NCBI GenBank assembly: GCA_001768155.1
Contig: MENC01000298.1
Location: 24,266 to 29,934, forward strand
Direction: 5' to 3'
DNA length: 5,669 bases
Origin: Bacteroidetes bacterium GWA2_30_7
GTDB taxonomy: Bacteria > Bacteroidota > Bacteroidia > Bacteroidales > GWF2-33-38
Shown: piece by piece, positions 1-5,669 of the stretch
How positions within the stretch are numbered: the stretch's first letter is position 1
Layout of the letters: each line of letters begins with the position of its first letter
Notes under the pieces: generated by a model
What the model saw: only the letters and a program-made list of their open reading frames with translations
What the model was told of the DNA's origin: nothing
Databases searched by the model: none
Made by a program: the position numbers and the translations under genes

Positions 1-702
1 CTCTCCTTCAAAACGTGTAGTTTCATCATTTTTAAGGATGGTTATTTCATCATTAATTTTTTTGAGATAAGAGTTGTATTTTTGAGCTACATCTGCCTCT
101 TCATTTTTCAAAACAAGAATTTCATTAACTATTACTCCTAAATTTATTGTAATATTTTTTGAATTTTCTAGTTCAATATCTTTAAAACTAATAAGTTCAT
201 TTGAAATATCTTGATTATTGTTATTTAGTTTTTCAAAAGAAATTAATTCATCTTGTTTAAGTTTTTCAATATTATCCGATAAGTCCTTATTTGCAATATC
301 TAGCTTTAAAATTAGTTCTTTAATTTTATTAAAATTAGTATTGGTTTCTTGAAATTTTTCAGAAATAAAATGTTCGATATGTTTTAATGCTGTTGTTTTT
401 TCGTTAATTAATTCTTGCGATAAATTGAAAAATTTCGATTCAATATTTTGTTCAAATTTTTCAAGATTATTTGACATAGAAATCTGAGCTATATTAATAT
501 TCTCATAATATAAATTTAATTGATTATTGAAGTATTTAGCAATGATAAAGGATAATGTCAGAGTAAGTTGAATAATAGAAGCACAAATGAAATAATTAAC
601 GTTATTTTCAAAAAAGAAAAAAGTAAAACCCACAAAGGCAATATTTATTAACGAGAATAATGTTATTGTAATTTGCACAATTTTGAATGATAATGCTCTC
701 AT
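1..702 (-). CDS. Membrane-anchored coiled-coil protein, N-terminal part (gene cut by left edge)
   Basis: Reading the minus strand from ATG at 702-700 gives 234 codons with no stop, so the C-terminus lies outside the window. This is the first possible ATG: an in-frame TAA lies at 711-709. Residues about 9-31 and 37-55 are two strongly hydrophobic helices separated by a short ENN loop. Basic residues before the first (R2, K7) and just after the second (K56) suggest both ends are cytoplasmic. From about residue 75 the chain is rich in E, K, N, I and L with heptad-like spacing and no obvious globular domain, so a long cytoplasmic coiled coil is likely. No strong ribosome-binding site is visible; only AAAG directly abuts the start. 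I do not recognise the family. Its position beside a glycan operon hints at a role in glycan assembly or export, or at a catalytic domain in the unseen C-terminus, but that is inference. A start at M76 would remove both helices and is less likely. Confidence 0.8.
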   Translation of the reverse strand, partial: MRALSFKIVQITITLFSLINIAFVGFTFFFFENNVNYFICASIIQLTLTLSFIIAKYFNNQLNLYYENINIAQISMSNNLEKFEQNIESKFFNLSQELINEKTTALKHIEHFISEKFQETNTNFNKIKELILKLDIANKDLSDNIEKLKQDELISFEKLNNNNQDISNELISFKDIELENSKNITINLGVIVNEILVLKNEEADVAQKYNSYLKKINDEITILKNDETTRFEGE

Positions 703-829
703 CTTTAGTTATTTAAATTATTATGTTTTCAATAATAATGCAATCAAAAAATGAAAAAAAACATAAAATTTCTATTTCGTAAATTTTGATTGTTGTTTAT
801 TTATTTATTGATATTTTTACAATTTTAAG

Positions 830-837
830 CAAAAGTA
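830..837 (-). promoter_or_regulatory. Candidate Bacteroidota -7 box for the leftward coiled-coil gene
   Basis: The minus strand reads TACTTTTG, an exact match to the TAnnTTTG -7 consensus described for the primary sigma factor of Bacteroidota. It would give a leader of roughly 120 bases before the ATG at 702. No TTTG/TTG -33 element is present at the usual distance (there is no CAA on the plus strand just to the right), and such motifs arise easily in A+T-rich DNA, so this is only a candidate. Confidence 0.25.
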
Positions 838-860
838 TTTTGTAAAAATAATATATATTT

Positions 861-879
861 TTAAAATTAATAATTTTAA
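861..879. repeat. Perfect 19-bp palindrome, possible operator
   Basis: TTAAAATTA at 861-869 and TAATTTTAA at 871-879 are exact reverse complements around a single A at 870. The palindrome ends 32 bases before the ATG at 912 and could bind a dimeric regulator of the glycan operon. The region is nearly all A and T, so a chance palindrome of this size is not negligible. No G/C pair supports it. Confidence 0.35.
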
Positions 880-911
880 GTATAAAGCTTAACTTAGAGT
901 ATCATTTATAG

Positions 912-3900
912 ATGTTTCAAAATACAAATAAAAGCACTAAACCTGAACTTGCAATAATAATTAAGCATCGTAAGAATATTGAGCTAATTCCGATTGGTAA
1001 ATCAAAACTGGAGTCAGAAATAGATATACGTTGGTTGTATTTTGATGAAGTTGGTCAACTAAGACCTTGTCATTCTGAAGAAGATAAATTATTAATTCCA
1101 CTTTTGAAATCGGATAAAAAATGGCAGATTACTCTAGAGAAAGCTTTAAAAAAAAAGGAACAATTTTATAACAATAATATTCTTATTTTAAAAGAAGATA
1201 AAATATATTCGGAAAGTGAGATTTTGCAAACTATTTTAGAATATAAAAAGCCTCAAGTCTCAAACCTCAAACCTCAAACTACTGCACTGAGTGGAGTCGA
1301 AGTGTCAAGCCTCAAACCTCCATTAGTATCTGTAATTATTCCAACATATAAACGAAACGCAAGCCTAAAAAAAGCTATTCTCTCGGTAATTGATCAGACT
1401 TATAAAAATATCGAAATTATTATTATAGACGATAATGAACCAAATTCAATTGAAAGACTTGAAACAAAGGCAATTATTGCAGAATTAAAAAATGAGAAAA
1501 GAATTATTTATTTGGCACATGATAAAAATAGAAATGGTGCAGCAGCTCGCAATACAGGAATTTTTAATTCCAATGGGCAATATATTTCATTTTTAGACGA
1601 CGATGATATTTACTTTCCTAAAAAAATTGAAAAGCAAATTAAAGCCTTATTAGAGCTAGAAAATAATGATTCTGAAAATAAGTTTGGAGCAGTTTATTGT
1701 GGTTATTTAGGTTGGAATTCTAACAAAAATGACTTAACACGCTATTTAGAAAAAGACTTTACTTACGAAATTTTCACTTTAGATTATATAAAACATTATA
1801 TACATACGAATACAGTTTTATATAAAAAAGAAGCTTTGCTAAAAATAAATGGATTTGATGAGTCTTTTAAGCGACATCAGGATTTAGAATTAAATTTACG
1901 ATTTTTTAAATATTTTAAAATGGGATTTGTGAAAGATGTTCTGGTTCACTTAACTCCTGTTGAAACTAACATTAATAACCAAGTAAAGAATATATCATTT
2001 TATAATTTAAAATTTAAATATTTAGAAAAATTTAGAGAAACGATTTCTAAGTTTAGCACTACACAACAAACTGAAATTTATTTAAAAAATTGGAAAGAGG
2101 TTATTTCAACATTTCAAAAAAAGCAAGATTTTGTTGATTATGCATTATCATTGGCAGGAAGAGAAGATTTAAAATTATTAGTGTCTGAATATAAGGAAGA
2201 TAAAACCGCTTTAGAATTTAAAAATATTGAATTATCAAATAGTATTGAGTTTCAAAAAAATTATATTGCAAAATTAGAATTAGAGAAAACAGAATTGTTA
2301 AACAAATTAGAATCTCAAAATAACAAAATAAATAAACTTGAGTTTGAAATTAAAACATATAATGAAAATGCAATTTCATCAGAAAGAAAAATAAGTGAAC
2401 TTCAAAAAAGCATTTTAAATCTTAATAAAGAAAATAATAAACTTCAAGATGCTATTGGCTGGTATAAGCGAACTTATGAAAATCGCAAATTAATTGGAAT
2501 TATAAAAGATAGAATCATTCAAAATAAACCATCTCTATCTATAAATTTTAATAAAAAACTCAATCTCATTAGAGCAAGTAAACTAAATAAATACAAAACT
2601 AAAATAAAGCCAGCTAAAATAAAGAACGAAGTTAGTAAACGTATCTTATGCACTATAGTTAATTATAATTTTAACGAAAATGCCTTAAAGCTACGAAATA
2701 CATTATCGAAATATTTCGATTCTGTTGTTATTGATTCTGGTTCGAAATTAAAAGATAAAACTTTTGTTCTTTTAGATAATGTATATTATTCAGGATTATT
2801 TAATTATGCTTATCAACTTGCAAAAAATTGTAACTATGAGTATTTATTATTTATATGTTCTGATGTTGAAATACAAGATGAGCAAGTAGAATTAGTGATA
2901 AATAATTTAAATAATATTAATCTTAATGAAATTGGATTATACTCACCTTCATCAACAGGGCGAAGTCATTTTTATTGTAAAAAACAATACGTTAAAGGTT
3001 TAAGAATTGTTCCATTTGTTGAAGGTTTTATGTTTTTAGCACATTTGGATGTTTTGCAAAATATTGCTCCAATTGATTTGAAAATAAATAAATTCGGGTG
3101 GGGACTTGACGTTGCATGTGGTTTTTTTGCAAAAAAATTAAACAAATTATGTGTTATTGACGATGGTGTTACAGTTTATCATCCCGAAGGAACTGGATAT
3201 TCTGATGAGTTTGCAGAAGAATCTATGTGGAAATGGTTTGAATTATTTAATGATATTGATTTTAAAAATTTCTATACAAAGCAAATTGAAATTATTAGAC
3301 TAGGCTTATCCGATAAAAATAAAATTTCAATAATAATTCCTTGTTATAATCAGGAGTTATATATAAAAGAAACAATTTTTAGTGTTTTACTTCAAGAATA
3401 TTCAAATTTTGAAATTATTGTTGTTAATGATGGAAGTACTGATAATTCTGAAGGTATTATTTTAGAATTTAAAAATCTATTTCCACAAATTAAATATATT
3501 AAAAAACAAAATGAGGGCTTAGGAAGTACCAGAAATGCAGGTCTTCAAAATATTTCTGGTGATTTTGTTCAATTTTTAGATTCAGATGATTTAATTTCTA
3601 CAAATAAATTTTTAAATCAAATTTATGATTTTATTCACGACCCATATCTTCAAATATCTTATTCTGAATACGTATGTTTTGAAGATGGACAGAAAGATAA
3701 AACATGGACATATAGCAGACTTATAATGAATGAAGATACTACTTTGGATTTAATACAGAATTGGGAAACAGAACTTTCTATTCCAATTCATTGTTTTATT
3801 TTTAAAGCATCAATTTTAAATAATTTAAAATTCGATGAAGAATTACCTAACCACGAAGACTGGGAATTTCATTTAAGAATCGCTTCTAAAAAGCCTGTTT

Positions 3901-4073
3901 ACAAATATCAAAAAGATGCAATTGCTTATTATAGAGTTAGAACAACTTCAATGTCAAGAGATAAGGAATTAATGATAAAGGGAAGGAAAATGTGCTTGAA
4001 AAAAATAATAGATTCAGGAATTTATAAAAATACTTACTTAAATGAATTAATTTTACGTTTTGATGAAGATTAA
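912..4073 (+). CDS. Multidomain glycosyltransferase with three GT2/GT-A-type domains and a coiled coil
   Basis: Predicted cytoplasmic or membrane-associated enzyme transferring several sugars from nucleotide-sugar donors to a surface glycan. Residues 1-113 form a segment I do not recognise. Residues 114-137 are a low-complexity linker encoded by heptamer repeats and a dispersed element. GT domain 1 (about 138-370) opens with VSVIIPTYKRN and has D173-D174, the metal/donor motif FLDDDD (D229-D232) and RHQDLEL (D324, E326) in the usual catalytic-base region. Residues about 426-515 are a coiled coil ending in GWYKRTYENR. Domain 2 (about 577-770) is GT2-like but divergent: VIDSGS, CSDVE (D651, E653), GWGLD (W730, D733) and H757. 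Domain 3 (about 804-1040) is classical: ISIIIPCYNQ, NDGSTD (D840), FLDSDD (D890, D892, D893) and HEDWEF (E982, D983). At 1053 residues it is far longer than a single-domain GT2 of about 250-350. The start is fixed by an in-frame TAG at 909-911. The methyltransferase gene follows after 2 bases. Sugar specificity cannot be read from sequence. Confidence 0.93.
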   Translation: MFQNTNKSTKPELAIIIKHRKNIELIPIGKSKLESEIDIRWLYFDEVGQLRPCHSEEDKLLIPLLKSDKKWQITLEKALKKKEQFYNNNILILKEDKIYSESEILQTILEYKKPQVSNLKPQTTALSGVEVSSLKPPLVSVIIPTYKRNASLKKAILSVIDQTYKNIEIIIIDDNEPNSIERLETKAIIAELKNEKRIIYLAHDKNRNGAAARNTGIFNSNGQYISFLDDDDIYFPKKIEKQIKALLELENNDSENKFGAVYCGYLGWNSNKNDLTRYLEKDFTYEIFTLDYIKHYIHTNTVLYKKEALLKINGFDESFKRHQDLELNLRFFKYFKMGFVKDVLVHLTPVETNINNQVKNISFYNLKFKYLEKFRETISKFSTTQQTEIYLKNWKEVISTFQKKQDFVDYALSLAGREDLKLLVSEYKEDKTALEFKNIELSNSIEFQKNYIAKLELEKTELLNKLESQNNKINKLEFEIKTYNENAISSERKISELQKSILNLNKENNKLQDAIGWYKRTYENRKLIGIIKDRIIQNKPSLSINFNKKLNLIRASKLNKYKTKIKPAKIKNEVSKRILCTIVNYNFNENALKLRNTLSKYFDSVVIDSGSKLKDKTFVLLDNVYYSGLFNYAYQLAKNCNYEYLLFICSDVEIQDEQVELVINNLNNINLNEIGLYSPSSTGRSHFYCKKQYVKGLRIVPFVEGFMFLAHLDVLQNIAPIDLKINKFGWGLDVACGFFAKKLNKLCVIDDGVTVYHPEGTGYSDEFAEESMWKWFELFNDIDFKNFYTKQIEIIRLGLSDKNKISIIIPCYNQELYIKETIFSVLLQEYSNFEIIVVNDGSTDNSEGIILEFKNLFPQIKYIKKQNEGLGSTRNAGLQNISGDFVQFLDSDDLISTNKFLNQIYDFIHDPYLQISYSEYVCFEDGQKDKTWTYSRLIMNEDTTLDLIQNWETELSIPIHCFIFKASILNNLKFDEELPNHEDWEFHLRIASKKPVYKYQKDAIAYYRVRTTSMSRDKELMIKGRKMCLKKIIDSGIYKNTYLNELILRFDED
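1251..1320 (+). repeat. CCTCAAA heptamer array inside the glycosyltransferase gene, split by a dispersed element
   Basis: Left block: CCTCAAG (1251), TCTCAAA (1258), CCTCAAA (1265), CCTCAAA (1272). Right block: TGTCAAG (1303), CCTCAAA (1310) and a partial CCTC (1317-1320). Between them lies the G+C-rich element at 1281-1304. The stretch is translated in frame as residues 114-136, rich in S, L, K, P and Q, just before the first strand of GT domain 1. A change of one 7-bp unit shifts frame. After losing a unit in the left block the reading meets TGA at 1288-1290; after gaining one it meets TAA at 1349-1351. Confidence 0.85.
1281..1304. repeat. Dispersed-type G+C-rich mini-element inserted in frame in GT gene 1
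   Basis: The sequence GCACTGAGTGGAGTCGAAGT and its immediate flanks (13 of 24 bases G/C, in a gene that is otherwise strongly A+T-rich) resembles a short repeat I know from many bacterial genomes, usually intergenic, seen on the other strand as CTTCGACTCC(A/G)CTCAGTG. That resemblance is from memory. Its outer arms CACT (1285-1288) and AGTG (1301-1304) are complementary, so it can form a weak imperfect hairpin. Here it is translated as TALSGVEV. It interrupts the heptamer array, which suggests insertion into, or co-arrival with, that array. Confidence 0.6.
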
Positions 4074-4075
4074 TA

Positions 4076-5089
4076 ATGGATAATAGTAATTCAGATTTTA
4101 CAAATAGGATTAAGCAGGAAATTCGAACATTTTCAAAAGTACATGACGAAGGAGGTGTGAGTAGCTCTATACCAAGCATTTTTACGTATTGGGCATCACG
4201 ATATTTAAGTCCTCGACTGAGAGAGGTTTTTGGAGAACATGATATAAACTCTTTATTTGCAGGTGAAATAGTAGAAAGGGCAAATATTTTAAACAAGACT
4301 AACTTATTAACATGTATATCATTAGGTTCAGGAGACTGCTCTGCTGAATTTGATATAGTATCAAAAGTTATTTCTAAAGGTGTAAATATAAAAATGACCT
4401 GTACAGACATAAACCCATCATTGATGTCTTTTTCTGAAAAGAAAGCTCAAGAGATTGGTTTAAAAAATCATTTTACTTTTGAAACTTTTGACATTAACTC
4501 TCAGTTTTCGGAACATAATCACGATGTAGTTTTTGTAAATCACGCATTACATCATTTTGTAGAACTTGAAAAAATATTTAACAATGTTCTCAGTCACTTA
4601 AATGATAATGGTGCGTTTATTATTTCAGATATGATTGGAAGAAATGGACATCAACGATGGGGCGAAGCTCTTGTATGGGTTGAAGCACTGTGGAAACTAC
4701 TTCCGCCTGAGAAGAAAATAAACAACTTTACAAAACATATTGATGAACCATATATCAACTTCGATTGTAGTGAAGGCAATTTTGAAGGCATACGATCTCA
4801 AGATATTATGCCTTTATTATTAAAAGATTTTCATTTTGAAAAATTTGTTGGGCTTGGTAATGTAATTGATATTTTTATTGACAGAATTTATGGACATAAT
4901 TATTCGATTAATAATGAATGGGATATTTCATTTATTGATTTAGTTGAAAATATTAATTCAAATTTAATTGATTCTGGCATTGTTAAGCCTACAGCGATGT
5001 TTGCTACATTAGTAAAGAAGCATTCAAATAATAAACCATGCATTTATAGCAAATGGAGTCCTGAATTTTCTTTAAGAAAACCTAGTTAA
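4076..5089 (+). CDS. Class I SAM-dependent methyltransferase
   Basis: Predicted cytoplasmic enzyme of 337 residues transferring a methyl group from S-adenosylmethionine, probably to a sugar or terminal group of the glycan made by its neighbours. The Rossmann signature is clear: motif I CISLGSGDCS (L83-G84-S85-G86-D87), the acidic end of strand 2 in CTDIN (D111), FDIN after strand 3, and the strand-4 region DVVFVNHALHHF (D150, H159, H160), followed by LNDNGAFIISD. The N-terminal helix region holds EGGVSSSIPSIFTYW (residues 25-39), which I recall as a conserved lead-in of methyltransferases in glycan loci, so the 4076 start gives a sensible length. The C-terminal 120 or so residues contain no further domain I can name. 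It begins 2 bases after the previous stop with only a GAAG-like sequence upstream, so translation is probably coupled. Whether it modifies O-, N- or C-atoms, or a sugar versus a lipid, cannot be decided here. Confidence 0.88.
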   Translation: MDNSNSDFTNRIKQEIRTFSKVHDEGGVSSSIPSIFTYWASRYLSPRLREVFGEHDINSLFAGEIVERANILNKTNLLTCISLGSGDCSAEFDIVSKVISKGVNIKMTCTDINPSLMSFSEKKAQEIGLKNHFTFETFDINSQFSEHNHDVVFVNHALHHFVELEKIFNNVLSHLNDNGAFIISDMIGRNGHQRWGEALVWVEALWKLLPPEKKINNFTKHIDEPYINFDCSEGNFEGIRSQDIMPLLLKDFHFEKFVGLGNVIDIFIDRIYGHNYSINNEWDISFIDLVENINSNLIDSGIVKPTAMFATLVKKHSNNKPCIYSKWSPEFSLRKPS

Positions 5090-5096
5090 TGATTAA

Positions 5097-5669
5097 ATGA
5101 ACTACTTCCTCCTTACTTCAGAATTTCCACCACAATTTGGTGGTGGTATAAGTACATATTGCATGGAAACTGTAAGAATGTTAACTTCTTATGGGCATAA
5201 AGTTACTATTATTACACAGAATTTTGAAGTTAAAGATATTAGAAAAGAAGAACATCAAATAGATTGCTTCGTGCCTCGCAATGACGTTGGACAAACAACA
5301 AACAACAAACAACAAACAACAAGCTTTTCTTTATATCGTTTCAATCCAAACAAATATTTTACAACTGCATTTTTAGGCTATGAAGCTAATTTGAGCTATG
5401 CATTTGCTCAAGCTGTTAAAAAAGTTATTGAAATAGAAGGAATGCCAGACGTTATTGAATCTCAGGAATATATGGGGATAGCTTATTACTTATTGCAATA
5501 TAAACATTTAAATTATCCAATTTTTAAAGACCTAAAAGTTTTATTAACTCTTCATGCACCTTCTTTTCTGTACTTTGAATATAATAAAATTAACATATAT
5601 CGCTTTCCATATTTTTGGATAGGCGAGATGGAAAGATTTTGTATTCGAGCAGCAGATATGCTTATATCA
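5097..5669 (+). CDS. GT4-family (GT-B fold) glycosyltransferase, N-terminal half (gene cut by right edge)
   Basis: ATG at 5097 opens 191 codons with no stop, so the C-terminal donor-binding Rossmann domain is outside the window. The N-terminus is typical of GT4: a first strand NYFLLTSEFPP followed by the glycine-rich loop QFGGGISTY (G15-G17), then helix, GHKVTIIT, PDVIESQEYMG (P117-Q123) and LTLHAPSF (H153). GT4 proteins are normally about 350-420 residues, so roughly half is visible. Residues about 57-76 are a non-conserved insert encoded by a dispersed mini-element and a heptamer array. A small non-productive ATG at 5089-5091 overlaps the previous stop and terminates at once, so 5097 is the preferred start. 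The 7-base gap to the methyltransferase supports one operon. It likely transfers a hexose or related sugar in the cytoplasm to a lipid-linked glycan precursor; donor and acceptor are unknown. Confidence 0.9.
   Translation, partial: MNYFLLTSEFPPQFGGGISTYCMETVRMLTSYGHKVTIITQNFEVKDIRKEEHQIDCFVPRNDVGQTTNNKQQTTSFSLYRFNPNKYFTTAFLGYEANLSYAFAQAVKKVIEIEGMPDVIESQEYMGIAYYLLQYKHLNYPIFKDLKVLLTLHAPSFLYFEYNKINIYRFPYFWIGEMERFCIRAADMLIS
5262..5286. repeat. Dispersed-type G+C-rich mini-element inserted in frame in the GT4 gene
   Basis: The 25 bases begin GATTGCTTCG, continue TGCCT, and end CGCAATGACG; 14 are G/C. ATTGC (5263-5267) and GCAAT (5278-5282) form a perfect 5-bp stem around a 10-base loop. The sequence matches, from memory, a widespread bacterial repeat that on the other strand starts CGTCATTGCGAGG and ends GAAGCAATC, normally found between genes. 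Here it is translated in frame as DCFVPRND and lies directly before the heptamer array. Confidence 0.65.
5291..5322 (+). repeat. ACAAACA heptamer array (4 full units plus 4 bases) inside the GT4 gene
   Basis: Four perfect ACAAACA units run 5291-5318, followed by a partial ACAA to 5322. They are read as residues 65-75, rich in Q, T and N, in a loop between conserved GT4 segments. Loss of one unit leads to TAG at 5374-5376 and gain of one leads to TGA at 5381-5383, so copy-number change would switch the protein off; a change of three units would keep the frame. Confidence 0.9.

Larger units (their letters stand above)
703..911. other. Divergent intergenic region, about 14% G+C
   Basis: This 209-base gap separates the start codons of two divergently transcribed genes, so it should hold promoters in both directions. 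I counted 29 G/C bases. It has no open frame worth calling, no tRNA-like structure and no stem-plus-T-run terminator. The two items of note are a palindrome (861-879) and a minus-strand -7-like box (830-837), listed separately. For the rightward operon I found only near-matches to the Bacteroidota TAnnTTTG box (for example TATATTTT at 854-861 and TAATTTTA at 871-878), none with a TTTG at the expected distance upstream. Confidence 0.7.

Noticed and set aside
836..842. TATTTTG as a -7 box for the rightward operon
   Set aside because: It is one base short of TAnnTTTG, and the nearest TTG upstream (808-810) is 25 bases away, farther than the usual spacing.
1251..1320. CRISPR array or spacer-like repeats
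   Set aside because: The units are 7 bp, tandem without spacers, and lie within a translated glycosyltransferase linker; no cas gene is visible.
4149..4157. AAGGAGGTG, a perfect Shine-Dalgarno-like sequence inside the methyltransferase gene
   Set aside because: No start codon follows at a usable distance, and the bases encode the EGGV part of what I recall as a conserved segment (residues 25-39). It is best explained by the protein sequence, although it could cause a local ribosome pause.
3937..4410. Open frame of 157 codons on the minus strand
   Set aside because: It runs antisense across the end of the large glycosyltransferase and the start of the methyltransferase, both strongly supported by motifs. 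Its translation shows no recognisable domain and it has no convincing start context.
5089..5100. ATG overlapping the methyltransferase stop as an alternative start for the GT4 gene
   Set aside because: The frame reads ATG ATT AAA TGA and ends after three codons; the ATG at 5097 gives the full GT4 N-terminus.

Overview
The window is a low-G+C piece of a surface-glycan biosynthesis locus. It is most likely from a member of the Bacteroidota, probably flavobacterium-like. The reasons are the heavy A+T bias (the intergenic region 703-911 has 29 G/C in 209 bases, about 14%), weak or absent Shine-Dalgarno sequences before the starts, a TAnnTTTG-type -7 motif, and coiled-coil-linked glycosyltransferases of a style I associate with this phylum. 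No rRNA or marker gene is present, so the assignment is an inference.

Layout: (1) 1-702, minus strand: the first 234 codons of a gene running off the left edge. It encodes two membrane helices followed by a long coiled coil. (2) 703-911: a divergent, very A+T-rich intergenic region with a perfect 9+1+9 palindrome and one candidate -7 box for the leftward gene. (3) 912-4073, plus strand: a 1053-residue protein with an unrecognised N-terminal segment, a GT2 (GT-A fold) domain, a coiled coil, a second GT2-like domain and a third classical GT2 domain. (4) 4076-5089, plus strand: a 337-residue class I SAM-dependent methyltransferase. (5) 5097-5669, plus strand: the first 191 codons of a GT4 (GT-B fold) glycosyltransferase running off the right edge. 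Genes 3-5 are separated by only 2 and 7 bases and are almost certainly one operon. Together they would add several sugars to a lipid- or protein-linked glycan and methylate a sugar, as in O-antigen, capsule or S-layer glycan assembly.

The most unusual signal is shared by the two glycosyltransferase genes. Each carries, inside the reading frame, an array of 7-bp repeats beside or around a short G+C-rich element of the kind usually seen as a dispersed intergenic repeat. In the first gene this is CCTCAAA-type units flanking an element at 1281-1304; in the last it is an element at 5262-5286 followed by four ACAAACA units. Both composites are translated without a stop. The first sits in the linker before the first GT domain, the second within the N-terminal half of the GT4 protein. 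Because 7 is not a multiple of 3, gaining or losing one unit would shift frame. I traced both alternative frames in both genes and each reaches a stop soon after the array. This is compatible with phase variation of the glycan, or with in-frame spread of palindromic mini-elements like those of Rickettsia.
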